Source: Hyaloscypha bicolor E
Lineage: Eukaryota > Ascomycota > Leotiomycetes > Helotiales > Hyaloscyphaceae
Assembly (NCBI RefSeq): GCF_002865645.1
Contig: NW_020194589.1
Coordinates: forward strand, 1,782,812 to 1,846,811
DNA length: 64,000 nucleotides
Reading direction: 5' to 3'
Made by a program: the position numbers and the translations under genes. How positions within the stretch are numbered: the stretch's first letter is position 1; each line of letters begins with the position of its first letter. Under the pieces are notes generated by a model, which was not told where the DNA came from, did no database searches, and worked only from the letters and a program-made list of their open reading frames with translations. Below, in pieces: positions 47,101-60,330 of this stretch.

Positions 47101-50100
47101 AATAGGCAGATCTAGTTTATCTAATATCTAAGAGATTTCCAGAATTATATATTATTAAGTACTTTTAGAAATAACTTTTGGGTTTAATAAGGTTTCTCTT
47201 TCTTATTATAAGACTTCTAGTTTAGCTATTTTGTTTATATATAACTCCTAATTAGGAAGTTTATTTAGATATTATAAGAAAACTTATAATAGTAGTTTAA
47301 GTTAAAATCGAGATTTATAAATATTATAATTAAGCTTTAGACCGGTATAAGCTATAAGAATAGCTAGTTAAAAAGATAAATAAAGCTTTTAAAAGGTTTC
47401 TAGTTTAGTAAAATATATATAAAAAACTTTCTTTTTTCTTTTCTTCTTTTCTTAATTTCAAATATAGTTATTATTTATTACTATAATTAGGAATTAAGAA
47501 TCTATAAGGTAATCTTTTAATTCCCCTATTTATTTTTATACTAAAAGAGATATTTTATATTTAATTCCCAAGATCTAGTAATAGAATTTTATATATTAAG
47601 AATACTATCTAGTAATAGTAATTAGATAATAGTAAGAAATAAGTAATAGTAAAGTTCGTTCGATTTCTAGAATAATAGTTTAATAATAATATTCTTTAAA
47701 GATTATAAATAATAATTAGAAGGAAAATTAAAAAGATATATAAGAAATTAAAAATAATAAGCTTTATTTCAGGTTAAGAAAAGCCCTTATTATTAGATAC
47801 TTTCTTCTAGTTTTCTATAAAGGAGATATATTTTATTTTCTCTAATTCTAGTAATTCTAAAATATATATAATAATACTAGTAGCTTTCTCGATTTCCTAA
47901 ATACTATTTTACTTATAGTATTCTATAACTACTTCTTTTTCTAGTTCTATATCTATTTTGAAATATTTATTTATAAATATATATTTATTATTAATTTCGT
48001 TTTTAGGGAAGTACTAGAATTTATTTCTTTTAATAAATTACTTAAGTTAATTCCCGGTATATATTCTTTGAAATATAATACTATTAAGTTCTTTTAGTAT
48101 ATAGTATTTTTTTTAGTTAATTTATATATCTTATTTTATATAAGCTAAGCTAGTAGTATAATAGTTTCGTATTTCTTAATTTGTTTTAATTTATTAATTT
48201 AATATTATATATAAGAACTAGATTCTTTTCGGAAATAGGTTTTAAATAAATCTAGTAAATAATATTAAATTACTTCTTTTTCTCTTAATATTATCTATTT
48301 TTCTTTATTCTGGCTTTTTTAATATTTTTATCTCTTATCTATATTTGCTTTATATATTTTTCTAGAAGTATTTATCTATTATAAACTTTATCTTATTTGA
48401 GTATTCTCTAGGTTAGAAAGTATATTTCTATAAGTAGTATAGCTTCCTTACTATAAACTATATAAAAGGAAATAAATCCAGTTAGTCTATATATAGTAAC
48501 TCGGTTAATAAATAGAATATATAGTAATAAATTTACTTAAGGCTTCTTTTTATCTATTATAAGTACTATAAGTACTTAAATAATTAGTTAATATCTTCTT
48601 TTAATTATATTATTTTCTTTGGAATTATAGGCCAAAATAATAATTCTATTAATTCCTAATTTATTAAGTTCCTGAATTACTATTCTTTTAAATTCCGATT
48701 TACTATTTACCTTAAGCTACCTAAATAAATCATATTTATAAATAATTTCTTCCTAAATAAACTTAATAATCTTCTTATTAATTGGGTTCTTTAAAGGTCT
48801 AGCTTTAACCTATCCTGAAAAATCATCTCTAGTAATAACTAGTAAGTTATATTCTTTATAGTCTAGTAGTTTAACTATATTAATCCTAAGGTAATAGAAA
48901 AGAAATATAGCTTTTATTAGATATAGAACTTCTTTTTATTTTCTTTTATTCTTATACTAGTAAACCTTATAAGTATTAATATACTTCTATATATAGTTAT
49001 AGTAATCTTTCTAGTAATAGTAGCTAGCTATTAAGTAAAAAGTGCTTTTTCTTCTAGTATATCTAATCTTATTATATAGCTTTTTAATAATAATTTTCCT
49101 TTATTTTTAATTATTAATAATAAGCTAAAGTAAATATATTTTAGATACTACTTTTTATAATAATTAATCTCTTATATTATAATTTAAAGCTTCTTTATTT
49201 AACTTTCGAAACTTGGCTCTAGATATTTCTTCTAGTCTATAAAGTATTATAAGGTATTATATAATATTCTAGTATTATTCGAAATAGCTATTATTTAAAA
49301 GATCTAGTAAAATAATCCGGTTATTAAATAAAATATAGAAGTTAGTATTATTATTTATTATTTTACTAGAGATTATATATAAAAGGCTATAGCCTTTACT
49401 ATATAACTTCCGGATTTTATTATTTTTTAATATTATTAATTCGCTTCTAGATATAGTAAGGTTCTAATTATTAATCTCTAGTAATTAGATACTATTATTT
49501 AAATATCTAATAAAGGGCTTAAGAATCGGATTTCTTAAAATAATATTATATAACTAAACCGGAACTATTTCTTTTAACCGAATCTTTTATTTAATAAGTA
49601 CTATTCTAATAGTATTAAGTTCTATTACTAATTATTTATTAATATTCTTATTATCTTTAGTATTTCCTTCTTATTATAGGTATTTTAATAATTTATTAAT
49701 AGTAGTATATTTGGTTTCTTTAATATACTTAATTTTAAAATCAAATAATTAAATCTATACTAGCTAGTAAGTAACTAGAGCTCTAGGAAAATTTATAGCT
49801 ACTTTATTTAGCTATATAACAAGTATATTAGTATCTAGTTTAAGAATAAAATAAACTTCATATAGCCAGAATTATATTTTCTATAAATATTTTACTAGCC
49901 CTTAATATTCTCTTTTAGTAATATTATATAACTTTCTTTTTTCTTTTATTATTATATTAATTAAGAGTTCTGCCCTATTTATTTAGGCTAGTATTTACTA
50001 CTAATATAATTATTTCCTAACTTTCTAATAGATTATAGTATAACTTATAAAATATCGGAATAATAATAAGCTTTTCTTAAAGAATTTATATAGCTAGTAT

Positions 50101-53000
50101 TTATTTATTATTTTAGTTTCATATTATATCTTTTCTTATTAAGTAGTAAATAGATTTAATAATAATTATAAAGCCTTTAATTCAAATATAATAGTAAATA
50201 ATAATTCTAATAAATGCCTTGCCTTTAGTTATACTATTATAATATTTCTATCTTAAGATCTTAGTAATTCCTAAACTCGAAAGGCTTCTTTTAAATACTT
50301 TATAAATAAATCCAATAATAATTATACTATTATAATAGAACTATAATTTTTCTTTAATACTAGCTCCGGTTTATTTAATTCTATCTAAAGTTATATTTAG
50401 GTTTTAAAGATATTTAAATATAAAATACCGAATTCTAGATAAAATAAGCTACTTATTATAGTCTATATAAGGTTTCCAATTCTAATATTATTAATAAATA
50501 ATATTATTAATAAATAATATAGTAATTTTAGGAAACAGATTCTCTAGAATAGTTATAATAACCTATATAAACTATATAACGAAATTAGTAGTTCCCTAAA
50601 ATAATATAGTTATTCTTAATAGTTCTAGAGGTATTATAAATATAGTTAAATCTCTATTATAGATATCTAGTATAAATTAATTATATCCGGAAAAGAAATT
50701 AATTAGAGAAATATAAGTATATTTAGTAAATTCTTCTAAGATCTTATTAGTAAATAAGAATAGATTAATGTTTTATAGGATTACTAAATTCATTTTTATA
50801 GTAGTATTAATTAGTCTATAAGTTCTAGTAATTTTCTTTATAACTAAAAACTATAGATTTTAGTAAGATCTATTATATTTCTTAAGAATTCTATAATCTA
50901 GATATTCTAATAATATTTTTACTATTACTAGTATTAGAGCTTTGGGATATAAGAAATTCTTCTCTTACTAGGCCTTATATTTAATAGTTTTAATTAGAAT
51001 AGGTAGGCTAATATCCTTATAAACTTTTCCTATTTCTTTCTAATTAAATATAATTATATCTTTTTAATTAATTATTAATTTTCGAAATATAGCTAATTTC
51101 TCTTTCTAGAGCCAGTTACTAATATCTAATTATTTAAGGTATTCCGAAATAAATTATAAATCTCTTAAAATAGCTAATATTCTTAATAAAAAATAATTCT
51201 TATATTTCCTAATATATTCCTATAGGTATTTTCTAGCTTTAGATCTTTTAAACTAGTCCGGATATTTATTAGGGCCTTCTCTAGTTCTAGTATTAGTATT
51301 TACTAGTTAAACCTTCTTATTCTTTATTTTATATACTCTTATAACTAGAAATAAACTATAATTATTATCTTTTTTTTAAGAGCTATAGCTATTTTCTTTA
51401 GTATTTTTTTTTATTTAATTCCCGGAATTTATAATCTTTCTATTTAGCTCCTTCCTAGTTAGGTATAAAAAGTATCTTTTCGTCCGGTATTTTAATATAT
51501 TTTCCTTAAGCTCTTATATTTTCCAGAATCCTATTTAGTCTTAGGTTCTATATTCCTTAGTTTCGGGAATATATTTCTTTATTATTAGGAGATACTATTC
51601 TATTTCTTTTTTAAAAATATCTTTACTTAATATCCTTTTTATTTCTTTTTCTATTAAATCCGGAACTATTTTTAATAATATTCTAATTAAAGCCTTTTCT
51701 GCTTTAGTTTCTCTAAAAATATTATTAATTTCTTAAATTCCTGAATCTAAAATAAAAGAATTTATAAGAAATCCCGGTATCTTTCTATTCTTTCTAATAT
51801 TACTACTAGTTATAATACTAGGTTCTATTTTTCCTCTTTACTTTTAGTTTTCTATTCTATATTACTTAATTCCTTAATTCTGGAAACTTAATATTCTTAA
51901 ATTATTACTTTCTTTTACTTTCCGGTATTTTTTAAAGATAGAATAATTATAATAGTACAGGTATTCTAGTTATCCTTAGGGTTAGTAAACCTTTTATTCT
52001 ATAAACTATTACTCCTATATATAATTTTTATTTTTATTTTTATTAAGAATAATTAATTAAGTAAAATCTTTAGAGCTTCTTTAATTAGAAAAAATATATC
52101 TTTATATTCTATTCTATTTATAACTTTAGTTCTAAGCTTTACTATTTCTATAAATCCAAATTCTATTCTAGTAATAGTAAATATTCGATAATCTATAGTA
52201 TTATATATTACTTTACTAATATTTCTAGAGATCTTTTCGGGAAAAATATTAACTTTAGCTCTAGTATTAATTATTTCTTTATATTTAATACTTTCTTAAG
52301 GTTCTCGAAGTACGAATCGGAAATATAGAGATTATATAATATATTTATAAGCTAGTAATATCCAAATATTAATACTATTATCTTTAAATTAAATAATTCT
52401 ATTAGTATTAGATACCTAAGCTAGTATTTCTAATTTCTTAAATATTTTATCTATTATTTAAGCTATAGCTACTAGTTCTATAGATCTTCTAATATATCTA
52501 ATTATATTTAATATAATAATATTTCCTATTTATAAAATAATAAAATAGGGAATATTATCCTTAATTTATTAGTTCTGAAATATAATAGCTAGATCTAGTA
52601 TTTTTAAGGTATTAATAAGTATTCTCGTTTCTTTCTAAGTTTTTAGGAATAGAATAGTTATTTTCTTTAGTAGTCTTATTAGAATATTATTAACTTTAGG
52701 AGTCTTATACTTATTATAGTCAAGAGTATACTAGATTTCTAATTCGTTTTACTTATTCCCGGAAGTATTAATATCTATATCCTTAGCTAGGCTATTTTCT
52801 TATCTATTATTTCTCGAAGTAATATTCTTCTAGCCTCTTATATAAAATAGCTTCTCTTTTACTTTAGCTTATTTTTAGAAAACCTCTTTAGCTATTTCTA
52901 CCTCTTTTCTCTTTCTTCTTAATAAGAAACCTATTATAGTATTAATAGAAATACTATTTATAGCCAAATCTTAATACTATTTATTAATTCCAGAACTTGA
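47101..53000 (-). pseudogene. Z pol relic (RT, RNase H, integrase)
   Basis: RT at about 50,470-50,930 reads RTYRLINTTIKMN, SLINFFSGYN, LELLRITILF*GTTNFV and ITILFINNI; the fungal Gypsy pattern is FSGYDQ, PQGATNS and FLDD. The catalytic Asp pair is Asn-Asn at 50,503-50,514. Integrase at about 48,780-49,000 reads ASYYY*KDYYNYI*KYINTY, KEVLYLIKAIFLFYYL and DYKEYNLLVI, then RDDFSG*VKARPLKNP, matching the zinc-finger end and catalytic core. RNase H should lie at about 49.5-50.4 kb. All motifs show G-to-A or C-to-T decay. No chromodomain was identified. A further copy of the hairpin word lies at 49,373-49,407. Confidence 0.75.
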
Positions 53001-55500
53001 AGTATTAGTAATTTCAATATAATTTTCTCTAAGGCAAAGCGGCTATTTAGATTCCCTAGATATAATTTGCTTGCTTTTATATATAGATCCCGATTAGCTA
53101 GTTTTCTTTTCCCTTTCTTGTCTAGTAAATAGGGTATTTCCTATTAATTTTTAGATATTTTTAGGTTAAGTATTTAAATTATAATTAAAGTTTTCTCCTT
53201 AAACTTAGGAAATAATTTAATTAAACTACTAGTACTTACTAGTAAGGAAAAAGGAAATACTTTTTTATTTAGGCTTAAATAGCCCTTTATATTATCTTCT
53301 ATTAAATTAGTAAATATATCTATAGTTTATAAGTTCTTTTATTAATAGGTAATAGAACTAAGAGATATAAATATATTCTAGATTAATATTATTATTTTTA
53401 TTTCTATTATAATACCTATAGTAAATTCGTTCTTTTAGTTCTGGATCTATATTATAGGCCATATTAACTTAAGTAATATTCTTTAATTATATTTAAGACT
53501 AACTTTTTCTAGAATATAATTATTTAGATTCTTTATCTAGTCTAGTTCGACTATTATAGCTACTATAGTATTCTCTATATCCTCTATTATAACTTCTAGT
53601 ATATTTTTTCTAAAGACCCGAATTATATTTATTAGGCTATTAATACTATTATACTAGCTATAATTAACTAGGTTATATAAGTAAATTATAGATATTCTCC
53701 CGAATTATAATAATAGCTATATTAAGTTATTTCTATAAGTTCTCTTAAATTATAATAGTAATAAATAGTTTTTCTAGACTTCTTACTAGCTAGTTAATAT
53801 TTTTTTTTTAGGTTTACTACTTTTAGTAAGTTTTATATAATTAGCTATAGGCTGGGTTTTTTTCTTACTTATATCTATAGTAGTTTCAGGAAGTATAATA
53901 GAAGGAACTAGTAAAGAATAATTATCTTCTGGCTTAAGAACTATATTATAGACTATTATATCTAAATATTCTTATTTAAGTCTAGATATATCTAAATTAT
54001 TAGTAATATTAAAATAGTATTTCTTCTTTTTATACTAATAGGATATTATTACTTTCTTATATATTTTATTATATTTATAGATAGAAATGTCTATAAGCTT
54101 AAAGTTTATATTCTTAAGAATATAATTTCTTACTAGAATAGATAATTCCTTTATAAATTCTCGGTACTAAGTAATTTTATTTATTTCTTTTCTTTTTAGT
54201 AATTTCTTTAATATTTTATTAAATATATTAATATAAGACTTAGAAGAGATTTCTTTATTCTAGGCTTATATAATAATCTAATTAAGAAAATTATAGCTAA
54301 TTTTAAGTATTTTCTAGTTACATTCTCGGAATTCCTTTAATAAGGCCTTAAAGAACTTGGTTTTCTAGTAATTTCCTGAATTATTAATATAGTATTCTAG
54401 TATAGCCTTAATTTAATTCTTATAAATAAGAGAGATATAATAAATAATTCTCTTTCTTTTAGTATTATTAGAAATATAATAGTTCTTATATATATCTATA
54501 TATTATTCCAAGAATATAGAGATATTACTTTCCTAAAACTATAGTATTTCAGGAGCTCCTATAAGTAGTAGGTTTAAATCCGGTACTAGTATATACTTAT
54601 TCTTAGCTATATTAATCTTAATAATTTCTTTTATAATTAATTATAGTATTTCTATACCTGAGACTTCTATTAATAAGATTCCTAAAGAACTAACTTCCCA
54701 TTTAAATATATCTTTTGGTTTAGGAACTAGAATTAAAAAGAAACCGGTTAATAATAATAAATATAGTCGAGATTCAAGTTTTAGTATTAGTAGTAATAAG
54801 ATAATAGCTTTTCTAGTCTTATTTTTATTACTTATACTCTCTTTCCTATTTCTTTAGCTTAATACCTATAATATTTTCCTTTAATTTTACTAAACTAGAT
54901 ATATTTATTAATATTATTAAAGGTAATAATAAAAATAATAAATATGATTTTACTAATTTTTCTAACTTTTCTGAATTCTTTTTTTTTTCTCTATTTAGTA
55001 TTCTTTTCTTTCTCTAGAAACTTCTCTAGTTTATTTATATAATTTCTTATTTCTGATTTCTTTTTAATTTTTAATTCCGATTTCTATTTACTATTTTACT
55101 TGAAATTAAGGGCATTTCCTTTTTTAGATATCTTTTTTAGACTTAGAAATAAGCTTTTTTACTAAAATTAATACTATTTCTATTCCTATCTTTATTATAA
55201 CTAAAAATAATATATAAATTAATAGTATAACTTTATTTCTAAATACTAAAGTCTATTTCTAACTAAGTTTTAACTTATATTATCTTAGTTTAATATTTCT
55301 TATTTTATTTCCTTTACTTTTTTTTCTTTTATAATTAGCCTCTATTTCTATTATTCTTATATATTATACTAGTAATTATATCTTATAGCTAACTCGTATT
55401 TAAGTTATTAGATATATTAGAAATTAATATAAGATACTAAAATTAATACTCGTATATTTTTAATATTTTGGCCTTAGGTATAAAGTATTATAATAGCCCT
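53001..55500 (-). pseudogene. Z 5' reading frames (gag-like region, unresolved)
   Basis: Minus-strand translation stays protein-like. For example, about 54,950-55,200 gives LVKKLISKSKKDI*KRK and a Glu/Lys/Arg-rich coiled-coil-like stretch (REVSRERKEY*IEKKK). Position after the 5' LTR and composition fit a structural Gag protein, but no zinc knuckle was located, so the call rests on position. Confidence 0.45.
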
Positions 55501-55617
55501 TTTCTTCCCTAATTTACTAAGCTAATAATTTGCCTTATAAATATCTCTTAGAACTTTATAAAAGTATTACCTTAACTATAAAGTTTCTATTCTCCCTATA
55601 TTACTTATTATAAAATA

Positions 55618-55920
55618 TATAAAAGAGAAACTATAATAAGACAAAAACTCATATAAAGTATACTAGAATACAAAATATAACTTAATAGTAAAATAATAAA
55701 TTAAAAGTATAAATAGTAAAGTATAAATAGTATATAATATATAAAAGCTTAATTAATTAAATATTTATAAAGAATTATTCTCTAAGTCTATAAAAAAACT
55801 AGCTTTTTTATATAATTTCCGCAAGTTATATATAAAAGGCTATGGCCTTTATTATATAACCTAAATCTTAAAACTACTAAAATAATATAATTTTTAATAA
55901 GTATAGCCTGCTATACTATA
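55618..55920 (-). repeat. Z 5' LTR
   Basis: 303-bp partner of 42,671-42,973. Ends ctgctatactata directly before the ctat target duplication and the resumption of frame U. Confidence 0.9.
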
Positions 55921-57149
55921 CTATTTAGTTACTAAGATTATATTAGATAGCTATAAGAAATACTAGCTAAACGGCTTTTTAAAAAGCCTTTATTAAGATA
56001 AATATATTATAATACCTTATTATAATTTCGAGGCTAAAGGTAAGGTAATTATAAATATTATACGGGATTTATTATAATCTAGTAAAGAATAGAATAGGTA
56101 TTAGATCTTTAAAACTCTAACTTTTTTAGATATTATCCTATCTATTATATTATTTAATAGCTAGCTTTACTTAATACTTTATATAATTCCATTTTTATAC
56201 TTAGTATTATAGGTAAATAAATTTCGGAACTACTTTATTTCGGAGTTTCTTAATACTATATTTAACTTTAGTAATATTCTTATTTAATATATTAGAGAAG
56301 AAAATTATTTCAAGTATATATTAGTATAACTTCTATAGGCAAGCCTTATTTCTGGGAAAGTATTTTAATTATTTACTAATATAAATAAGTATTAAAATAC
56401 TCTTTATTATACTAGATAATATTTATTATAATATATTTTAATAACTTACTATTTCCTAGTTCCTTAGGTATTTTTTGGTTTCTCTTTAACCTAATTTAAT
56501 AACTACTTTAAATATAGTTCTATAGTATTTTATCTATTATATAAAGGCTTTTAATCCTAGAAATATACTTTAACTTAAGAATAAAAAATATAAATAGTAC
56601 TAATCTAAATAATAGCCCTTTCTTAATAGACTTTATTTTATAAGAAAATATATAAAAAAGAAAACCAGAGAAGCTAGTAAGATTAAATATAAAGTCTATA
56701 TAAAGGCTTTTCTTTCTATTATTATAAGAGGACATTCTCTAGAATAGCCCAAATATATAAAATATTCGGGAGAATTAGTCTAATTTCTATAATAATATCT
56801 AGATATATTTGGCTATAAATAGAAGCTATAGTAATTACTTTATAAAGCTTATAGAGATATATTAATTAAACCTATTATTTATAATATATTTTACTAATCT
56901 TAAATAATATTACCTTAAATTATATAATATATATTCTATAAGAGCTATAGGTAAGAGCCTCTATAAATTTGGGTTTTAGTATTCTAGAGAATAGTTAAAA
57001 GTCTGGGCTTTTATTAACCCGGATAACCTTACTAAATATATAGTATTTATAGATAAATATAATTACCTGCTATATTTCTTACTTTATTTAGTAGACCTCT
57101 TATAAAACCTTACTAAGATCTTCCGATTTACTAGGTATTTTAGAAAAGA

Positions 57150-57310
57150 ATATAAAGTTAAGTAGGGTATTAGCCAGAGCGGGAAAGTAGTTAGAAAAAA
57201 GGTTAAATAGAATATTAGTTAGGAGAAGCAAATAGTTAGAGAAGAAATTAAGTAGAATATTAGCCAGAGCGGGAAAGGAGAAGAAGTTAAGCAGAATATA
57301 GGCCGGAGAG
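57150..57310 (+). repeat. Imperfect coding repeat in frame U
   Basis: Three to four copies of about 40-50 bp containing gaatattag(cc/tt)agagcgggaaa or close variants (57,168, 57,211, 57,258, 57,294). They encode a repeated Lys/Gln/Ser-rich segment. Confidence 0.6.
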
Positions 57311-59380
57311 GGCAAGTAATTTATAAGTAGCCTAAAGTTATTTAGAAGTTTCTTTTATTTATTTATATTAGTTATAAATACAAATTTGTCGAATTATATT
57401 AAGTATATAGTTAGTAATAGTAATAACCGTAATTACTTAAACTAATAAACTTCCTAATAAGAACTATATTTTCCTAATATTTACTAATATTTTACTTTAA
57501 TAAATAAATAATACTAAAGAATCCAAGAGCTTATTAACCTATATTATAAGGGATTCTAATAAGACTAGGAATTAATTTATTAGCCAGAACTAATATAACT
57601 ATATATAACTACTATAAGCTTCTATTAAATCAAATTATAGATAATACTAAGGCTTACTTAATTATAAGTAAAATTTTAGAAAAAAGGAAATCTTGGCTAA
57701 TAAATCTATAGGTCTAAGAATTACTTAAATTAATTTCGTAACTAGCTTTTTCTAGTAAATCCTATTTAGTAAGCTAGTAAGATTATAGAGTTATATACTT
57801 TAGTCTCGGGGCCGGCTATTAGTCTAACTATTACTATATCTCGGATATCTCTAAGATAAGATTCTATTATATTTTATAGTAATTTAAACTCGGAAATCTA
57901 TTTCTAATTATACTAAAAGAAATAAGTAATTTACTTTTCTAAGATCTAAAGAGATTTAAACTATCTAGAATACCTACCTCTCTCTTATTATAATATGATT
58001 TTATAAAGATCTATAAATAAAGATATATTTAGGACCCTATTTAATAAGGAAAACCTCCTATTATCTAAAGAAATACCTTCTAGTATTAATACTAATCCGT
58101 AATATAATAACTATAAATTTTTCTCTATTCCGACTATAAATAAATATATGAAACAGAACGAGGTAGTAATAAGCAAGAATACTACTAAATACTAATAGTA
58201 GAAGAATAAGTTTATAAAGACTTTAGTTTATAAGCCTATTATAGCTAGTACTTCTGGGAAGGATATAGTTAATTTATTTACTCTAGTTCCGCTTCTCGAA
58301 ATACTATCTTAGCCTACTTCCTCTCTATTTACTAGTATAAATCCTTCTATTTTATCTCTTTATAGGTATAAAATTAACTAGGAATACTCTTAATACTAGA
58401 AACCAGATAAATATATTACTATAACTTATAATAAATATTTACTAAGGCCAGAAATTCACTAGTAAAAAGGTTTAATAATATAAAGCAATTATAATTATTT
58501 ATAGGCCTTAGGCTCCCGGAGACTAAAACGGAAGCAGGAAGTATTAAAACCAGATAGTAAACAAAATTCAGGGAAAGCAAATAGCTACTTATTGAAATCT
58601 GGTAATATTAAAGTCTAGGTTAATAACTATATAATAAAGAAACCTGCTTAAAAACGAGCGAGATTTATACTAAGATCTTTATCTCTAGTAAGAGATAAAG
58701 GAATCTAATTAGTAGTATATAAGTATTACCCGGTAATAAAAGAAGGCTCTATAGCCCTAACTAGTTATAATAGCTTAATACCAGGCTAGGAATTTGGTAT
58801 TAAGAGCTCTAGCTTATTATTATTACTAATACTTACAAAATTAGTATTAGATATAAGGCGAGATTATAACCGGAAAAGAGAGAAAAGAAATAGTATAGTT
58901 AATATAGCTAACTAAATAGCCTAAAAATAATAGAAATACTAATACTTTATAGGTTTAGAGTATATAATAGTACTTTCTTCTATAACTCTCGAATATATCA
59001 AATTATAGCTAATCTAAATACTAGATAATAAAGAAAGTCTAATACGGGTAAAGAATAAAGAAAACTATATTAGAATTAATATATTATCTCTATTTAACTA
59101 GAAAATAACTTATTTTCTACTACTATTATATATAGCTCTATTATATAAACTAGACCTTTTAGGATCTATATTTTATAATAAATCGGATCTTTAATTAAAT
59201 ATAGAAATCCGCTCCCAAGAATACTTACTAGTAATCCAGAGAGTTTTAATAGTACGAGCTAATAATTTGGAATATATAAAAGTAAAAGTAAGAAAAGAAT
59301 TAAAAGTAATTCTAACTTAATATCCCGGATAATAAGAACCCTCTATCTATTTTCTAGTAATAGCTATAAGCTATATAGAT

Positions 59381-59465
59381 ACAAATATATAATAAATACA
59401 AATATATAATAAATACAAATATATAATAAATACAAATATATAATAAATACAAATATATAATAGAT
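59381..59465. repeat. 17-bp minisatellite, five copies, breaking frame U
   Basis: Five consecutive copies of acaaatatataataaat; the last has one A-to-G difference. Upstream coding is in frame 2 and downstream in frame 1; four extra 17-bp units (68 bp) account exactly for that shift. Confidence 0.85.
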
Positions 59466-60330
59466 TACCTTTTAAGATAAATAATAAGGCTCCTTAAAAC
59501 CCGCTTTATTAGTAGAGTATAATATTAATAAAAATATTCCTATTATAATTTCTCTAGAAAATAGAAATAACCGGATTAATTTTGACCTAACGGAAAATAA
59601 GAACTCGGCCTCTTTAGAAAGCCGGAATATTCTCGATTTAGTATTCTCCTTAGTAAATAGAGTCGATTTTAACCTAGCAGATAATAAAAATTTGACTTCT
59701 TTAGAAAACTTAATTGAATTAGTAACTGCTCTAGAAAATAGAAATAGCTAGTTTAATTTTAATCTAGTAAATAAAGAAACCCCGAATTATTCTCTATTAA
59801 GCCCAAGTATTCTCGAATATCCCGAGGAAAATAATAGAACCTATTATAAGATAATAGAAGAAAAATATTCCTTTCTAAATAATTTTACTAAATAGGACTA
59901 ACTCGATTTATAATATAATTTATTTCTTTTAATACAAAACTAAAAGCTTCTAAATTATCCTACTAACTCATTAAAACTCTATTATATTCTAGATCTTAGG
60001 ACTAGTATAGATATCTGGATTATTAATTTCAGAGACAAGAACTCTTATTTATATATTTATAAAGTCGACCTCTTTCTAATCTAACCTAGTTATATATTAC
60101 TAAAAATTAGTTTCTATATTAATAATATTAAAGCTATAGTAATTTTCTCTTTATACTCGTTCTATTATCTCATTACTAATTTCTTAGTAATTATATAAAA
60201 GTGAATTTAATTTAATTTATAGCTATATATTAATTTGAAGTATTCGAGATTAGTCTTGTCTATTTAAATAAAGCTTTAAGTAAGGCAGTATTCTCTTATT
60301 CTAATAATCTTACTTAATACTTTATAGTAA

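Larger units (their letters stand above)
42671..55920 (-). mobile_element. Z: 13.25-kb Ty3/Gypsy element with an accessory ORF
   Basis: Two 303-bp LTRs (42,671-42,973 and 55,618-55,920) of equal length are flanked by ctat on both sides (42,667-42,670 and 55,921-55,924), so it is one complete insertion. Coding is on the minus strand: gag-like region from about 55.3 kb, reverse transcriptase about 50.47-50.93 kb, integrase about 48.7-49.05 kb, a ~1.1-kb apparently non-coding stretch, then an extra long ORF at about 43.0-45.96 kb before the 3' LTR. Typical fungal Gypsy elements are 5-8 kb, so this one is unusually large. It interrupts frame U. It is RIP-mutated throughout, though moderately. Confidence 0.85.
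55925..60330 (+). pseudogene. Long frame U, part 2 (unidentified protein, >1,400 codons)
   Basis: Continues the frame of 42,311-42,670. Frame 2 is protein-like from 55,925 to the minisatellite at 59,381, then frame 1 continues. Samples: INIIRDLL*SSKE*NRYQIF; EFLNTIFNFSNILI; WAFINPDNLTKYIVFIDKYN; a Gln/Glu/Arg/Lys-rich repeat region at about 57,150-57,310; VSGPAISLTITISRISLR; ISKNTTKY; LEYIIVLSSITLEYIKL; KVKVRKELKVILT; then a region with repeated ENR...FNL/NK motifs (about 59,560-59,780), and LRTSIDIWIINFRDKNSYLY. In-frame stops read were TAA or TAG until a TGA at about 60,208. The total with part 1 exceeds 1,500 residues. It has no RT, integrase, kinase, NACHT or transposase motif I can recognise. 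It may be a large host gene or the coding unit of an unknown element. Its 3' end is unclear; frame 3 remains protein-like to about 60,700. Confidence 0.6.

Noticed and set aside
42671..55920. Reading Z as two nested elements rather than one
   Set aside because: Equal 303-bp LTRs and matching ctat flanks fit a single insertion, and no second LTR pair was seen inside; a nested LTR-less insertion is not excluded.
56520..57315. Two minus-strand frames (56,520-56,735 and 57,100-57,315)
   Set aside because: They are antisense to the well-supported plus-strand frame U; one just mirrors its coding repeat.
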